Shown here: piece after piece, positions 35,910 through 44,740 of the stretch
Layout: the number at the start of each line of letters is the position of its first letter
How positions within the stretch are numbered: the first letter of the stretch is position 1
Assembly (NCBI RefSeq): GCF_024198175.1
Contig: NZ_JAJVKV010000011.1
Coordinates: 283,670-347,669 of the forward strand
Direction: 5' to 3'
DNA from: Pyxidicoccus xibeiensis
GTDB taxonomy: Bacteria; Myxococcota; Myxococcia; Myxococcales; Myxococcaceae
Length of the DNA: 64,000 nt
The notes under the pieces: model-generated
Seen by the model: the letters and a program-made list of their open reading frames with translations, nothing else
What the model was told of the DNA's origin: nothing
The model's database searches: none
Translations under genes and position numbers: made by a program

Positions 35910-36063
35910 ACTACTGAGTCAAAATGCTCGGTGAATTCCCGGCAGTGCCGCGAGTCTTGGAAGTGTGAGCGGAGCCCCGCGTCCACTCCGGGCGCGCATG
36001 GACAGGCATCTGAGGGGCATGTCACCCTGACTGGGTTTTCGAACAGACAGAGTCCCACGGCCC

Positions 36064-37320
36064 ATGGAACCTCGCATGCCCTCCCTGCTCCTGAGTCTCC
36101 TGCTCGCGACGACGGCCGCGGCCGATGGTGGTGCCGGGCAGCCCGCGGATGCCGGTGTCGCGAAGCCCGGCGACGCGGGAGTCGCCCTGGCGGCGGATGC
36201 CGGCACGGAGCCCCTGCTCTACGTGCTCGGCTCATCGCTCAACCTGCGCAAGGAGCCCTCGGCCCAGGCGGAGGTGGTGGAGAAGCTGCCCATCGGCACC
36301 GCGTGTCGCCAGAAGGGGCCCGCGCAGGGTGAGTGGTTCCAGGTGTGCTGCGGCGGCAAGCCGGGCTACGTGTCGGCCTCACTGATGGGGCCGCAGAAGC
36401 CCTCGGTGGAGCCATATCTGGCCGAGGTCAAGGACACCCGGCTCCCGCTGGAGCAGCGGCTGGAGAGCGCACTCCGGGCCTCCACCCTTGAGCCCAGAGA
36501 CATCGCGCTGCGGAAATTCCTGGGAGAGCTTTTCTACAAACGCCAGCTGGAGCTGGCCGCCGCGGACAAGAAGCCCGCGAAGGAGCGGACCTTCACGATT
36601 CGCTGCCACCTCATGTCCGAGGTTTCCTGCATCAAGCTAGATATCGCCAAACTCATCCAAGGCATCGGAGCGGACGGCGCGGGCAGGGATCACCTGTTCG
36701 TCGTGGCCCTCGGGAACCGTGAGCACGTCAAGGTCTTCCGCGGGACGTACACCACGAGCCCCTACCCGGAGTTTCCGGAGACCGTCCTGGTGACCTACAC
36801 GGTGCTCGCAGAGGAGAGCTTCACGCCCACGGATGTGCTGCAGAAGGCCCTCTTCACCATCTGTGGCACGTACGCGCCCTGCAGCGAAGACCCGGGTTCG
36901 ATACCACTGGGCCAGTTCGTCCTGGATGAAACCTCCCAGGCCCTCCTGAACTCCATTCCTCACGAGTGGGCGTGGCTGGAGCCCGCCTTGAAGCCTCGGG
37001 GGTTCGGCGAGGGCCCTCCCTTCGACATGCTGTGGGACTGCCCCGAGAAGAAGCCGCTCCTCCTTACTTTCAAGGGGGACGCCCACGGCAGGTGGCGGGT
37101 CTCCTTTCCCAAGGAGGGCTGGGGCTGGCTTTCAGCCGTGGAAAAGGCGGAGGAAGGCCTGCGACTGACGCTGGTCGAGCAACTCCCGTCTCCGAAGAGC
37201 ACGAAACAGCTCCTCTTCAAGCCACCAACGGGCGGCAAGGACATCGCCACTCTGGGTGACGAGCTGTTCACCAGCAACCTCCGGCGCTACGCCCGCAAGC
37301 ACTACTACCCGTGTCCCTGA
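36064..37320 (+). CDS. Exported SH3-like domain protein (cassette partner 1)
   Basis: 418 residues. A Sec signal (MEPRMPSLLLSLLLATTAAA) is followed by an Ala/Gly/Asp linker with PADAGVAKPGDAGVA-type repeats. A bacterial SH3-like domain lies near residues 55-120 (YVLGSSLNLRKEPSAQAEVV, then PGYVSASLMG). An in-frame ATG at 36076 is an alternative start. The downstream part is unrecognised. The SH3 unit and the following KPSVEPYL...RLESALRA segment are clearly related to the protein at 44741, so the two are paralogues flanking the large cassette genes. Such SH3 units often bind peptidoglycan. An immunity or adaptor role is inference. Confidence 0.78.
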   Translation: MEPRMPSLLLSLLLATTAAADGGAGQPADAGVAKPGDAGVALAADAGTEPLLYVLGSSLNLRKEPSAQAEVVEKLPIGTACRQKGPAQGEWFQVCCGGKPGYVSASLMGPQKPSVEPYLAEVKDTRLPLEQRLESALRASTLEPRDIALRKFLGELFYKRQLELAAADKKPAKERTFTIRCHLMSEVSCIKLDIAKLIQGIGADGAGRDHLFVVALGNREHVKVFRGTYTTSPYPEFPETVLVTYTVLAEESFTPTDVLQKALFTICGTYAPCSEDPGSIPLGQFVLDETSQALLNSIPHEWAWLEPALKPRGFGEGPPFDMLWDCPEKKPLLLTFKGDAHGRWRVSFPKEGWGWLSAVEKAEEGLRLTLVEQLPSPKSTKQLLFKPPTGGKDIATLGDELFTSNLRRYARKHYYPCP

Positions 37321-37347
37321 TGGCTGGACGCGCTTCAAGGCTCCACG

Positions 37348-40300
37348 ATGACGCTCAAGCGCTACTGGCCGAACTGGAAGTATCCACTCTCCCCACAGCT
37401 GCTGTCGGCCCTGGACGAGTACCACATCCTCAAGGTCCCACTGCTGGGCCAGCACTACACCGGCGGCCCCGAGGACTGGTGCGGGCGCACCGCCTGCTCC
37501 ATGGTGTTCAACTACTACCAGGTGGTGCAGGGCCCCGACTTCGAGTCGAAGCTCATCACGCACTGGGACGCGGGGCAGGGACACTACGTGGACCTGCGCT
37601 ACCCGGGCGGGCAGCGCGCATTCCACAAGGTGCCCACGGACTCTCCGCACAAGGCACTGGAAGGGGCCTGGGTCTCCGACCTTTCCGAGCAGCTCGAACT
37701 CGCGGTGGTTGTGCCACCACCCGACTTCTCCGCGACGGAAAAGCTGAACGCGTCGCATGTCCTGGGGTTCTCGCCCAGCAAACTGCTGCCCTATCTGAAG
37801 CCCTCTCGAAGAGACGAGGCGGCCCTGCTCGCCAGCACCCCCGCGCTCATCCCCGCGAAGCTCTCGCTGATGCTGGAGGCCCTCAACGCCAACAACCCGG
37901 TCATCTTCTACTCCGGGTTCTCCATGCGGGAGGCGGCCCCCATCCACCTCATCGTGGTGTGCGGGTACGCGTGGATTGCGGACGACACGGGCCGACACCT
38001 GTGGCTCGTGGTGGCCGACCCCTCCACGAACAACGACAAGGTGCACCAGCCCGGCAGGAAGCCGAACATCTACACCGCGCTCAACCCCGGGGGAGGAACC
38101 GACGAGGAGGCGTTCCTCCAGGGCAAACTCCGCGGCGAGCACGACATCATCCGCATCATCCGCGGGGATTGGCACACCGCCCAGGCCTCGCTGGTGTTCA
38201 TCCGGGCCCGGAAGCTCTTCGAGGCGAACACGCACAGCGTCGTCAAAGACGACCTGTACATGGACTACTGGGACGGCGACGAGAAGAAGGGAGGGACGTT
38301 CATCTACTCCCTCAAGCCGACGACCGTGCCCGACGGGTTCCTCTTCAGCAACGTGGCGAAGGCCGTAGGCTTCCCCATGGACACGCACCGGGAGCGCCTG
38401 CGTCCGGCCAACTGCTACGTGTGCTCGGAGCAGGCGGGCGTGGGGCTCTTCCCGCTGGGAAGCCAGCGCAACCTCCACTCGGGTGTCCACCTGGAGCTCG
38501 CGAGCTTCAAGCCCGCCCAGGCCGCCGCTGACGCCTCACCCGCGCCGAACCGACAGGTGCGCTGCCTGGCGCCCGGGTACGTCGTGGCCGTCCGCCTGGC
38601 GAACGCCCTCCCCGAGCCCGGGCTCAAGGACGCGGCGAAGGCAGGACTGGAGAAGAACGAGCTGTCCAGGGAGTTCGCGGGCAACCACAACTCCTTCATC
38701 CTCGTCCGGCACGACGTGGAGGAGCGGCCCCGCAAGGCACCGGGAGAGGAAGGGAGCCAGGGTGGGCAGCAACTCCGGCGCTTCACCTTCTACAGCCTCT
38801 ACATGCACCTGGCGCCCCCGGACTGGAGCCGGGTGGACACGTATGAGGGCGTGGGCTGGCTCAACATGCTGGCGCGCCGTGACGGCAGTCTGACGGTGGT
38901 CGACCCCCGGCACCCGGCCTTCCAGCAGGTGCGCTGGCTCCAGGGCTCGCAGGGGATGGCCGCTCCCACGGAGGAGACGCCGAAGCTCATCCCCCGGCTG
39001 GGCGGAGGCTGGCAGGTGCTGGGAGCAGGGCTCGGCAAGCCCGAGCTGTTCGACCTGGGCGATGGCAGCGAGGGTCTGGTCCGAGGCGTCCTCAAGAAGC
39101 CGGACCGGGACCTGACGGAGCTGCACGAGGCGCTCGTCGGAGGCAAGGTCGTCACGCTGTGCCACCCCTATCTCAAGGTGCGCGCGGGCGAGGTGCTCGG
39201 CTACCTGGACGAGCGGAGCAGCGCGCGCGGTGACGGCTTCCTCCACTGGGAGGTGCTCGCCCCCAGCGCCCCGGACCAGCTCCAGCAGTTCCTCTCCTTC
39301 GCGGAGGAGGCGCTCGGGCTCTCCGAGGACGGCAAGCCGTTCTTCAAGCTGTTCGAGGAGAAGAACCCGAACAACTTCTTCGACCCGCCCGTGGTCCGCG
39401 AGGGGGGCGGCAGCGAAGAGGCGGAGCTCGACGGCCTGCTGGCGCTCGCGCGCCTGTCCAGGCAGGCGGCGCCGGGCCAGCAGGACCTCCTCGATGACTT
39501 CCGGCAGACCTACAGCCAGCAGACGCTCCAGCAACTGCTGGAGTCCGCGCAGGCGCTGCCGTTCACCGCCTCGGACGACGCCCCGACGGCCCAGCCCAGC
39601 TACCCCGTCGACGTCGTCATCGAGAACTACAAGAGCATCCTGACCGCGGGCAGCTACGAGCTGCGGTTCACCTTCGAGCCGTCCGACCTCCCGCCCCAGG
39701 AGGTGCGCTGGGACGGGCGCAAGCCCAGCGTCCGCATCCACGTTCCCGCCCGCGCCCGGAAGGTCTTCGTCGAGCCGAAGGCCTTGGGCAGCTTCCACGT
39801 CCAGCCCGGGGGTAGCGGTGACGGCGACAAGCTGAAGCAGGACGTCCAGCACTTCCGCAACCTGGCGGGAGTCCGCTGGCGCAACGTCGTCCTCCGGCAC
39901 CTCAACGAGTGGTACCCGGAGAACATCGTCAAGCAGGTGCGGGCGCACCTGAAGGCGCGCAAGCGGCTGCGCCTGGGCAGCTCCGTCCTGGATGCCACGA
40001 AGGAGCAAGACGCCCAGGCGCTCATCCAGGAGTACGCGAACGCCGTCGGCTGGTGGGCGCACGACGAGACCGCCGTCCTGGGTCCCAGGGGAGGCGGCGC
40101 CGAAGGAGGCGAGAAGCGCCTCTTCGTGGATGGGCCGGACGCGGAGCAGCTGCCCAGGGACTCGCTCGTCGACAACCCGCACCCCGTCACCTTCACGTGG
40201 CTGCTGATGCTGATGGTGCGGCATGGCCTCATCCGGTTCCTCGATGCCCCGCTCTGGTACTCCGAGGAGGAGCAGAAGGTCGTCGGGATTGGCTGGCTGC

Positions 40301-42231
40301 CCGCGAGGGAGGCGCATGAGCCCCAGCGCGTGGGCGAGCTCGTCTACGCCACCGCCGTGCAGCGGGGGTACGGCGACCACGAAGTCACCGTGCGCGTGCA
40401 ACACGGCGGGCAGACGCTCGAGCTCGCCCGGGGTAAGTTCAAGGACGGCCTGTTCGCCCATCCCGTGGAGCTGCCCGGCTGGGGCACGTGGGTGCTCGAC
40501 GCAGGCGAAGCGCGCGCCATCGGCTCGCTGGAGCACACGGGCCTGACCCCCTCCCTGATGAAGGCGGCGGCCCCCATGGGCGAGGACGGCACCCAGTCCG
40601 CCACCACCGACGAGGCCCCGGTGGGCCGCGGGGACGAGACCTTCACCTGGCGGGTCGCCTTCCGGGAGAACTGTCCTCGGGTGCTGCGGGGCTGGGTGCT
40701 CGTCCGGGCCTGGAAGGGCAAGCAGACGGACACCGTCCCCACGGACGCGGCCCTCTTCAAGCCCACCGGCCTGGCCATCCCCGTCTACGCCCGCGAGACC
40801 ACCGCGATCCAAGAGGAGCTCGGCTTCGCGGTGGTGGACGGCTTCCTCCGCAAGGGCAGCGTCAAGAAGGCCGGCACCTATGTCACGCAGCACTTCACGT
40901 ACCAGGCGTACGTCGACGCCGCGAAGGGCAAGGCCGAGCCCGTGCTGGCCCATGACCTGGTCGAGGCGGTGGAGCGCATCCAGTGCGCCTACTCCGCGCG
41001 CCAGGTCGTGACGCTGTCCGCCCTGGCCGAGGACGGACTGTCCCTCCAGCTCACGGGCTCGAGCCTGGAGAAGCTGCGCGCGGCGGTGGCCCGGGCGAAG
41101 GACGACGGCTGGATTGACGACGCCGAGGAGGCGGGCAAGGGGCTCATCCTCATCCGGGTGAAGCCGCCCCGGGAGAGCCGCCACCCCGGAGAGCTGGCGC
41201 TGGACTTCAACGCGAGCGCGGCCTTCGAGAAACTGCGCGAGGGGCTCACCCACGAAGACCAGCTCGCCGTGCGCTTTGGCTGCTTCTTCCCGAACGGGGG
41301 CTTCACGTGGGACTCCCGGTTGCTGTCTGCGGAGTCGCTCGGCAAGGGCGTCGAGGCCGTGGACGAAGAGGCGCTGAAGCGGGAGTCGAAGGCGGGCTTC
41401 CTGGAGCTGTGGTCGACGGGCGTGGCGGAGGTGCTGCACCGCCCCATGTTCGGGCGGCCGCAGGTGCGGCTCACCTCGGACGGCGTCCAGTTCGTCGTGC
41501 CGTTCCTGGGGGGCACCACGGCCTTCTGGAAGGCGACCGCCCCCGTCATCCACCTGGGCATCGCGGAGCTCGACAAGAATCCCAGGTCCTCCATCCTCGC
41601 CGACCCGCCCCGGGTGGTGCGTAAGCTGCTCTTCACGGAAGAGAAAGCGAAGAACCAGGTCCTGACGGTTCTCGCGAAGGCGAAGAAGGACGCGCCCCTG
41701 AAGGGCGAGCGCGTCGACGTTCCGGACTCGGAGGAGCTGCGCTACGACATGCAGCCCGACGCCCTGCTGGAGACACAGCCCAGGGCGGATGACGCGTTCA
41801 TGCTGACGGTCATCTTCCGGACCCAGGCGCTGCCCTCCGGCAAGGGCTTCAAGCTGGAGGTCTCCAGCGCCAGCGCGCCCGTGGACGCGAAGACGCAGCG
41901 CCCCCCGCCGCTGACGCTCCAGAAGAAGAGCCTCGTGTACAAGACCTCCATCAAGGACGGCGTGGCCCTGACGGACGCAGAGGGCGTCATCCGCGCGGAG
42001 CTGAACCTGGCCGACGTCAAGGTCGCGCTCAAGGGAGAGCAGCGGTTCACGGTGTGGGTGGTCCCGGTGGCGAAGGCGGACAAGTCCCTGGCCCGCGACG
42101 CCACGCTGGAGCTTCCCGCCCCCCTCCATCCACCGAGCATGGAGGAAGACGCGCTGATGAACGAGCCCTTCCAGGGAATGTGGCCCGAGCTTCAGAACAT
42201 CCCCTGGAAGGGTGAAGGCGGTTACCTCTGA
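37348..42231 (+). CDS. Giant C39-like / degenerate M23-like protein (candidate wall-active effector)
   Basis: 1627 residues with no signal peptide. The N-terminal domain looks like a papain-fold C39 peptidase: Cys45 in EDWCGRTACSMVF, His200 in PIHLIVVCGY and Asp224 in LVVADPS. A middle region (about 370-650) resembles M23 LytM peptidases: NLHSGVHLEL (His377, with His in place of the usual Asp), FYSLYMHLAPPDW, and GFLHWEVL (His633), where the first His of the HxH motif is Phe. So zinc binding is possible but catalysis is doubtful. The remaining about 900 residues are unrecognised, partly beta-rich. It starts 27 nt after the SH3 gene and ends in a TGATG overlap with the next gene. Confidence 0.75.
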   Translation: MTLKRYWPNWKYPLSPQLLSALDEYHILKVPLLGQHYTGGPEDWCGRTACSMVFNYYQVVQGPDFESKLITHWDAGQGHYVDLRYPGGQRAFHKVPTDSPHKALEGAWVSDLSEQLELAVVVPPPDFSATEKLNASHVLGFSPSKLLPYLKPSRRDEAALLASTPALIPAKLSLMLEALNANNPVIFYSGFSMREAAPIHLIVVCGYAWIADDTGRHLWLVVADPSTNNDKVHQPGRKPNIYTALNPGGGTDEEAFLQGKLRGEHDIIRIIRGDWHTAQASLVFIRARKLFEANTHSVVKDDLYMDYWDGDEKKGGTFIYSLKPTTVPDGFLFSNVAKAVGFPMDTHRERLRPANCYVCSEQAGVGLFPLGSQRNLHSGVHLELASFKPAQAAADASPAPNRQVRCLAPGYVVAVRLANALPEPGLKDAAKAGLEKNELSREFAGNHNSFILVRHDVEERPRKAPGEEGSQGGQQLRRFTFYSLYMHLAPPDWSRVDTYEGVGWLNMLARRDGSLTVVDPRHPAFQQVRWLQGSQGMAAPTEETPKLIPRLGGGWQVLGAGLGKPELFDLGDGSEGLVRGVLKKPDRDLTELHEALVGGKVVTLCHPYLKVRAGEVLGYLDERSSARGDGFLHWEVLAPSAPDQLQQFLSFAEEALGLSEDGKPFFKLFEEKNPNNFFDPPVVREGGGSEEAELDGLLALARLSRQAAPGQQDLLDDFRQTYSQQTLQQLLESAQALPFTASDDAPTAQPSYPVDVVIENYKSILTAGSYELRFTFEPSDLPPQEVRWDGRKPSVRIHVPARARKVFVEPKALGSFHVQPGGSGDGDKLKQDVQHFRNLAGVRWRNVVLRHLNEWYPENIVKQVRAHLKARKRLRLGSSVLDATKEQDAQALIQEYANAVGWWAHDETAVLGPRGGGAEGGEKRLFVDGPDAEQLPRDSLVDNPHPVTFTWLLMLMVRHGLIRFLDAPLWYSEEEQKVVGIGWLPAREAHEPQRVGELVYATAVQRGYGDHEVTVRVQHGGQTLELARGKFKDGLFAHPVELPGWGTWVLDAGEARAIGSLEHTGLTPSLMKAAAPMGEDGTQSATTDEAPVGRGDETFTWRVAFRENCPRVLRGWVLVRAWKGKQTDTVPTDAALFKPTGLAIPVYARETTAIQEELGFAVVDGFLRKGSVKKAGTYVTQHFTYQAYVDAAKGKAEPVLAHDLVEAVERIQCAYSARQVVTLSALAEDGLSLQLTGSSLEKLRAAVARAKDDGWIDDAEEAGKGLILIRVKPPRESRHPGELALDFNASAAFEKLREGLTHEDQLAVRFGCFFPNGGFTWDSRLLSAESLGKGVEAVDEEALKRESKAGFLELWSTGVAEVLHRPMFGRPQVRLTSDGVQFVVPFLGGTTAFWKATAPVIHLGIAELDKNPRSSILADPPRVVRKLLFTEEKAKNQVLTVLAKAKKDAPLKGERVDVPDSEELRYDMQPDALLETQPRADDAFMLTVIFRTQALPSGKGFKLEVSSASAPVDAKTQRPPPLTLQKKSLVYKTSIKDGVALTDAEGVIRAELNLADVKVALKGEQRFTVWVVPVAKADKSLARDATLELPAPLHPPSMEEDALMNEPFQGMWPELQNIPWKGEGGYL

Positions 42232-44708
42232 TGACATCCGAGCGCCTGGAGTTGAAGCTCGAGCCGGGGGTGGAGGGCGTCATCCACCTGATGGCGGTGG
42301 CCCCCACCACCCTGCAGCTCTCGCTCGCGAGCTACGAGCTGAAGGGGCGCAAGTACCGGCTCCAGCTCAAGGGCACCCACAAGAACCTGCCGGCGGACAC
42401 GAAGTGCCGCGTGTTCATCCTGGCCGGCCCCGCGGCCGCGAAGGAGGACAAGCTGAATCAGGCGGTCCTGGACGGAGTCCCCCTCCAGGGCACCGAGAAG
42501 GGCTGCAGCCTCGACGTGGAGTTCGACCTCTACGAGTGCGGGCTCTTCGGCAAGGGGCAGGTCCGGCTCGGCGTCCTCCCGGACTTCCCCTTCGCCGCCC
42601 GCTGCACCGTCAACGGCGTGGTGCCCTATGAGCACCCATTGGACGTCCCGGACACCCACCACGACAAGGGCGTCCTGCTGGGAAGGAAGCTCGAGCTCAC
42701 GCCCAGGCGCGGCGACAAGGTGGCCAACGCGACGCTCCGGCTGTCCGCCTTCCCGGGCGGCGCCCTCCAGGCAGGCCTCACGAACGAGGCCCTGGCCTTC
42801 TCCATCTTCGAGTGGCCCGCCGGTGACACCTCGACGAAGGAGTGGCGCGTGGGCTGCGCGGCGGAGAGCGACGGCTCGCCCCTGCTGACCTGGCTCAGCA
42901 CGTCCCAGGCGGAGTGCGCCTACGACCTGCGGCTCGAGGTCATCCCGGAGAGTGACGGGGACGAGGTGGCCTACGTCGTCTGGGAGAAGGCGCAGGCCAT
43001 CAAGTTCCCCAAGCCCAGGCTGGCGGGCTTCAAGCTGGGCTTTGGCCGGGCCACGGCGAAGGTGGAGAACGTCGACCCCGACTTCGCGCTGCCGCTGGAG
43101 CTGACCCTGTGGAGCCACGCGCACCATGACCGGGACGCGGTGGTCCGCTCGTTGGTGATGAACCCGCTCACGCGGCCCGCGGAGGCCGTCGCGTCGGCCG
43201 CCGAGTACTTCTCACAGCTCTTCACCCCGGGGCCGGTGCCGGACAACTACTTCGCCCTGCTGCGCATCCCCCGGACGCTGACGGGCACCGAGGCGTACGT
43301 CCCCGTCAGCGCGGTGATGGACTATGACGAGGCGGCGTTCCTGCCCTTCGACGACGACCAGCTCTGGCTCGAACCACCCCCGAAGAAGAAGCAGGACAAG
43401 GCGAAGAAGGGCGCCAAGGAGCTGGCCACCGCGGTGGCGTCCCAGGAGCTGGCGGACCAGAAGGTCCGTCCGACGCGAACGCCCCACTTCGGCCGCGTCA
43501 CCGCCGGCGTGCGCGACGGCAACCTGCTGGTGGCCATCAAGCTGGTGGGCGACACCCAGTACTGGAAGGACGCGAAGCCCGCCTACTCCCTGCGCGACGC
43601 GGCCACGAACGCGGAGCTCGTCTCCCTCAGCCCCAAGGCGTCGGACCAGAACCCGCACCTGCACGAGGCGCTCATCGCCCTGAACGACAAGCGCATCTTC
43701 GGCAAGCAGGTGAGTGTCCACGGTGCCGTCACCGTGCCGGACGCCCTGCTGTGGAAGGAGCTGTGCGCCGCGCCGCCCGCCTTCTCCATCCCACACGATT
43801 GCGTCCCCCGGCTGGGCGAGCTCGAGCGGGAGACCGTGGAGCTCACTGATGCCACGTCCCACCTGCTGGTGCGGTGCCGCGCCAACCACATCCCCAACGG
43901 GCAGAACGGCGCCACGCTGGGCTTCCGCCTCTACGAAATCTTCGCGGACTTCCCGGAGCCGGTGCTGCTGCGGCGCGTGCGCTTCCAATACGACCTGGCC
44001 AAGGGCGCGGGGGGACAGTGCGACTCCCGGGGCCGGCTGGTGGCGCGCATCACGGACCCGGAGCTGGTGGAGCGGCTGGGGACCCACGGCAGATACCGGC
44101 TCGAAGCGTGCGTGCTGAACAAGGAGCAGACGGTGCTGACCGTGGAGGTCAAGCCCATCACCGTGGAGTTCGGTGGCACGCCGCGAGAGACGGCGGGCAC
44201 CATCTTCTACGGACAGCTGGTCCCGGATGAGTTCCGGAAGAAGGTCCTCCTCATCTGCGCCGACCTGGAGATGAACCCGGACTACCTCATGGCCTGCATG
44301 GCCTTCGAGACGGGGGAGACCTTCAAGGCGAACAAGCAGAACAGCGCGGGCCGCCAGGCGTATGGGCTCATCCAGTTCACGAAGATTGCCGCGAAGGACC
44401 TAGGCAAGACGCTGTCGGAGCTGAAGGCGATGAGCGAGCTCGAGCAGCTCGACTACGTCCACGAGTACATGGCCCGCGCCAAGAAGCGGAACAGGGGGCC
44501 CCTCAAGACACTCAGCGACGTCTACATGGCCATCCTCTGTCCCGCGGCCATGGGCAAGCCCGAGACGTACGTCTGCTACGCGGGCGGCACGGAGGCGTAC
44601 AAGGCGAACGACGGGCTGGACAAGGAGAAGAAGGGCTACATCACCAAGGCGGACGCTACGGCCAAGGTGCAGGCGCATTACGAGGTTGGCAAGGGCCTGC
44701 GGAAATGA
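42231..44708 (+). CDS. Large protein with C-terminal lytic-transglycosylase-like domain
   Basis: 825 residues, no signal peptide. The first about 640 residues are beta-sandwich-like and unrecognised, with a Lys-rich linker (PPPKKKQDKAKKGAKELA). The last about 160 residues resemble a lysozyme-like SLT fold: the candidate catalytic Glu693 is in CMAFETGETF, followed by RQAYGLIQFTKIAAKDLG, which matches the GLMQ-type motif. It would cut glycan strands of peptidoglycan. Its start overlaps the stop of the giant gene and its stop overlaps the next ATG, so the three are translationally coupled. Absence of a signal peptide suggests specialised secretion or phage-like delivery. Confidence 0.78.
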   Translation: MTSERLELKLEPGVEGVIHLMAVAPTTLQLSLASYELKGRKYRLQLKGTHKNLPADTKCRVFILAGPAAAKEDKLNQAVLDGVPLQGTEKGCSLDVEFDLYECGLFGKGQVRLGVLPDFPFAARCTVNGVVPYEHPLDVPDTHHDKGVLLGRKLELTPRRGDKVANATLRLSAFPGGALQAGLTNEALAFSIFEWPAGDTSTKEWRVGCAAESDGSPLLTWLSTSQAECAYDLRLEVIPESDGDEVAYVVWEKAQAIKFPKPRLAGFKLGFGRATAKVENVDPDFALPLELTLWSHAHHDRDAVVRSLVMNPLTRPAEAVASAAEYFSQLFTPGPVPDNYFALLRIPRTLTGTEAYVPVSAVMDYDEAAFLPFDDDQLWLEPPPKKKQDKAKKGAKELATAVASQELADQKVRPTRTPHFGRVTAGVRDGNLLVAIKLVGDTQYWKDAKPAYSLRDAATNAELVSLSPKASDQNPHLHEALIALNDKRIFGKQVSVHGAVTVPDALLWKELCAAPPAFSIPHDCVPRLGELERETVELTDATSHLLVRCRANHIPNGQNGATLGFRLYEIFADFPEPVLLRRVRFQYDLAKGAGGQCDSRGRLVARITDPELVERLGTHGRYRLEACVLNKEQTVLTVEVKPITVEFGGTPRETAGTIFYGQLVPDEFRKKVLLICADLEMNPDYLMACMAFETGETFKANKQNSAGRQAYGLIQFTKIAAKDLGKTLSELKAMSELEQLDYVHEYMARAKKRNRGPLKTLSDVYMAILCPAAMGKPETYVCYAGGTEAYKANDGLDKEKKGYITKADATAKVQAHYEVGKGLRK

Positions 44709-44740
44709 GCGCGAGCCCGCCGTGGAAGAGGGGGAAGTCG

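Noticed and set aside
38536..42237. 1233-residue minus-strand frame opposite the giant cassette protein
   Set aside because: No motifs, His/Arg/Leu-rich shadow of the plus-strand gene, which has good starts and coupled neighbours.
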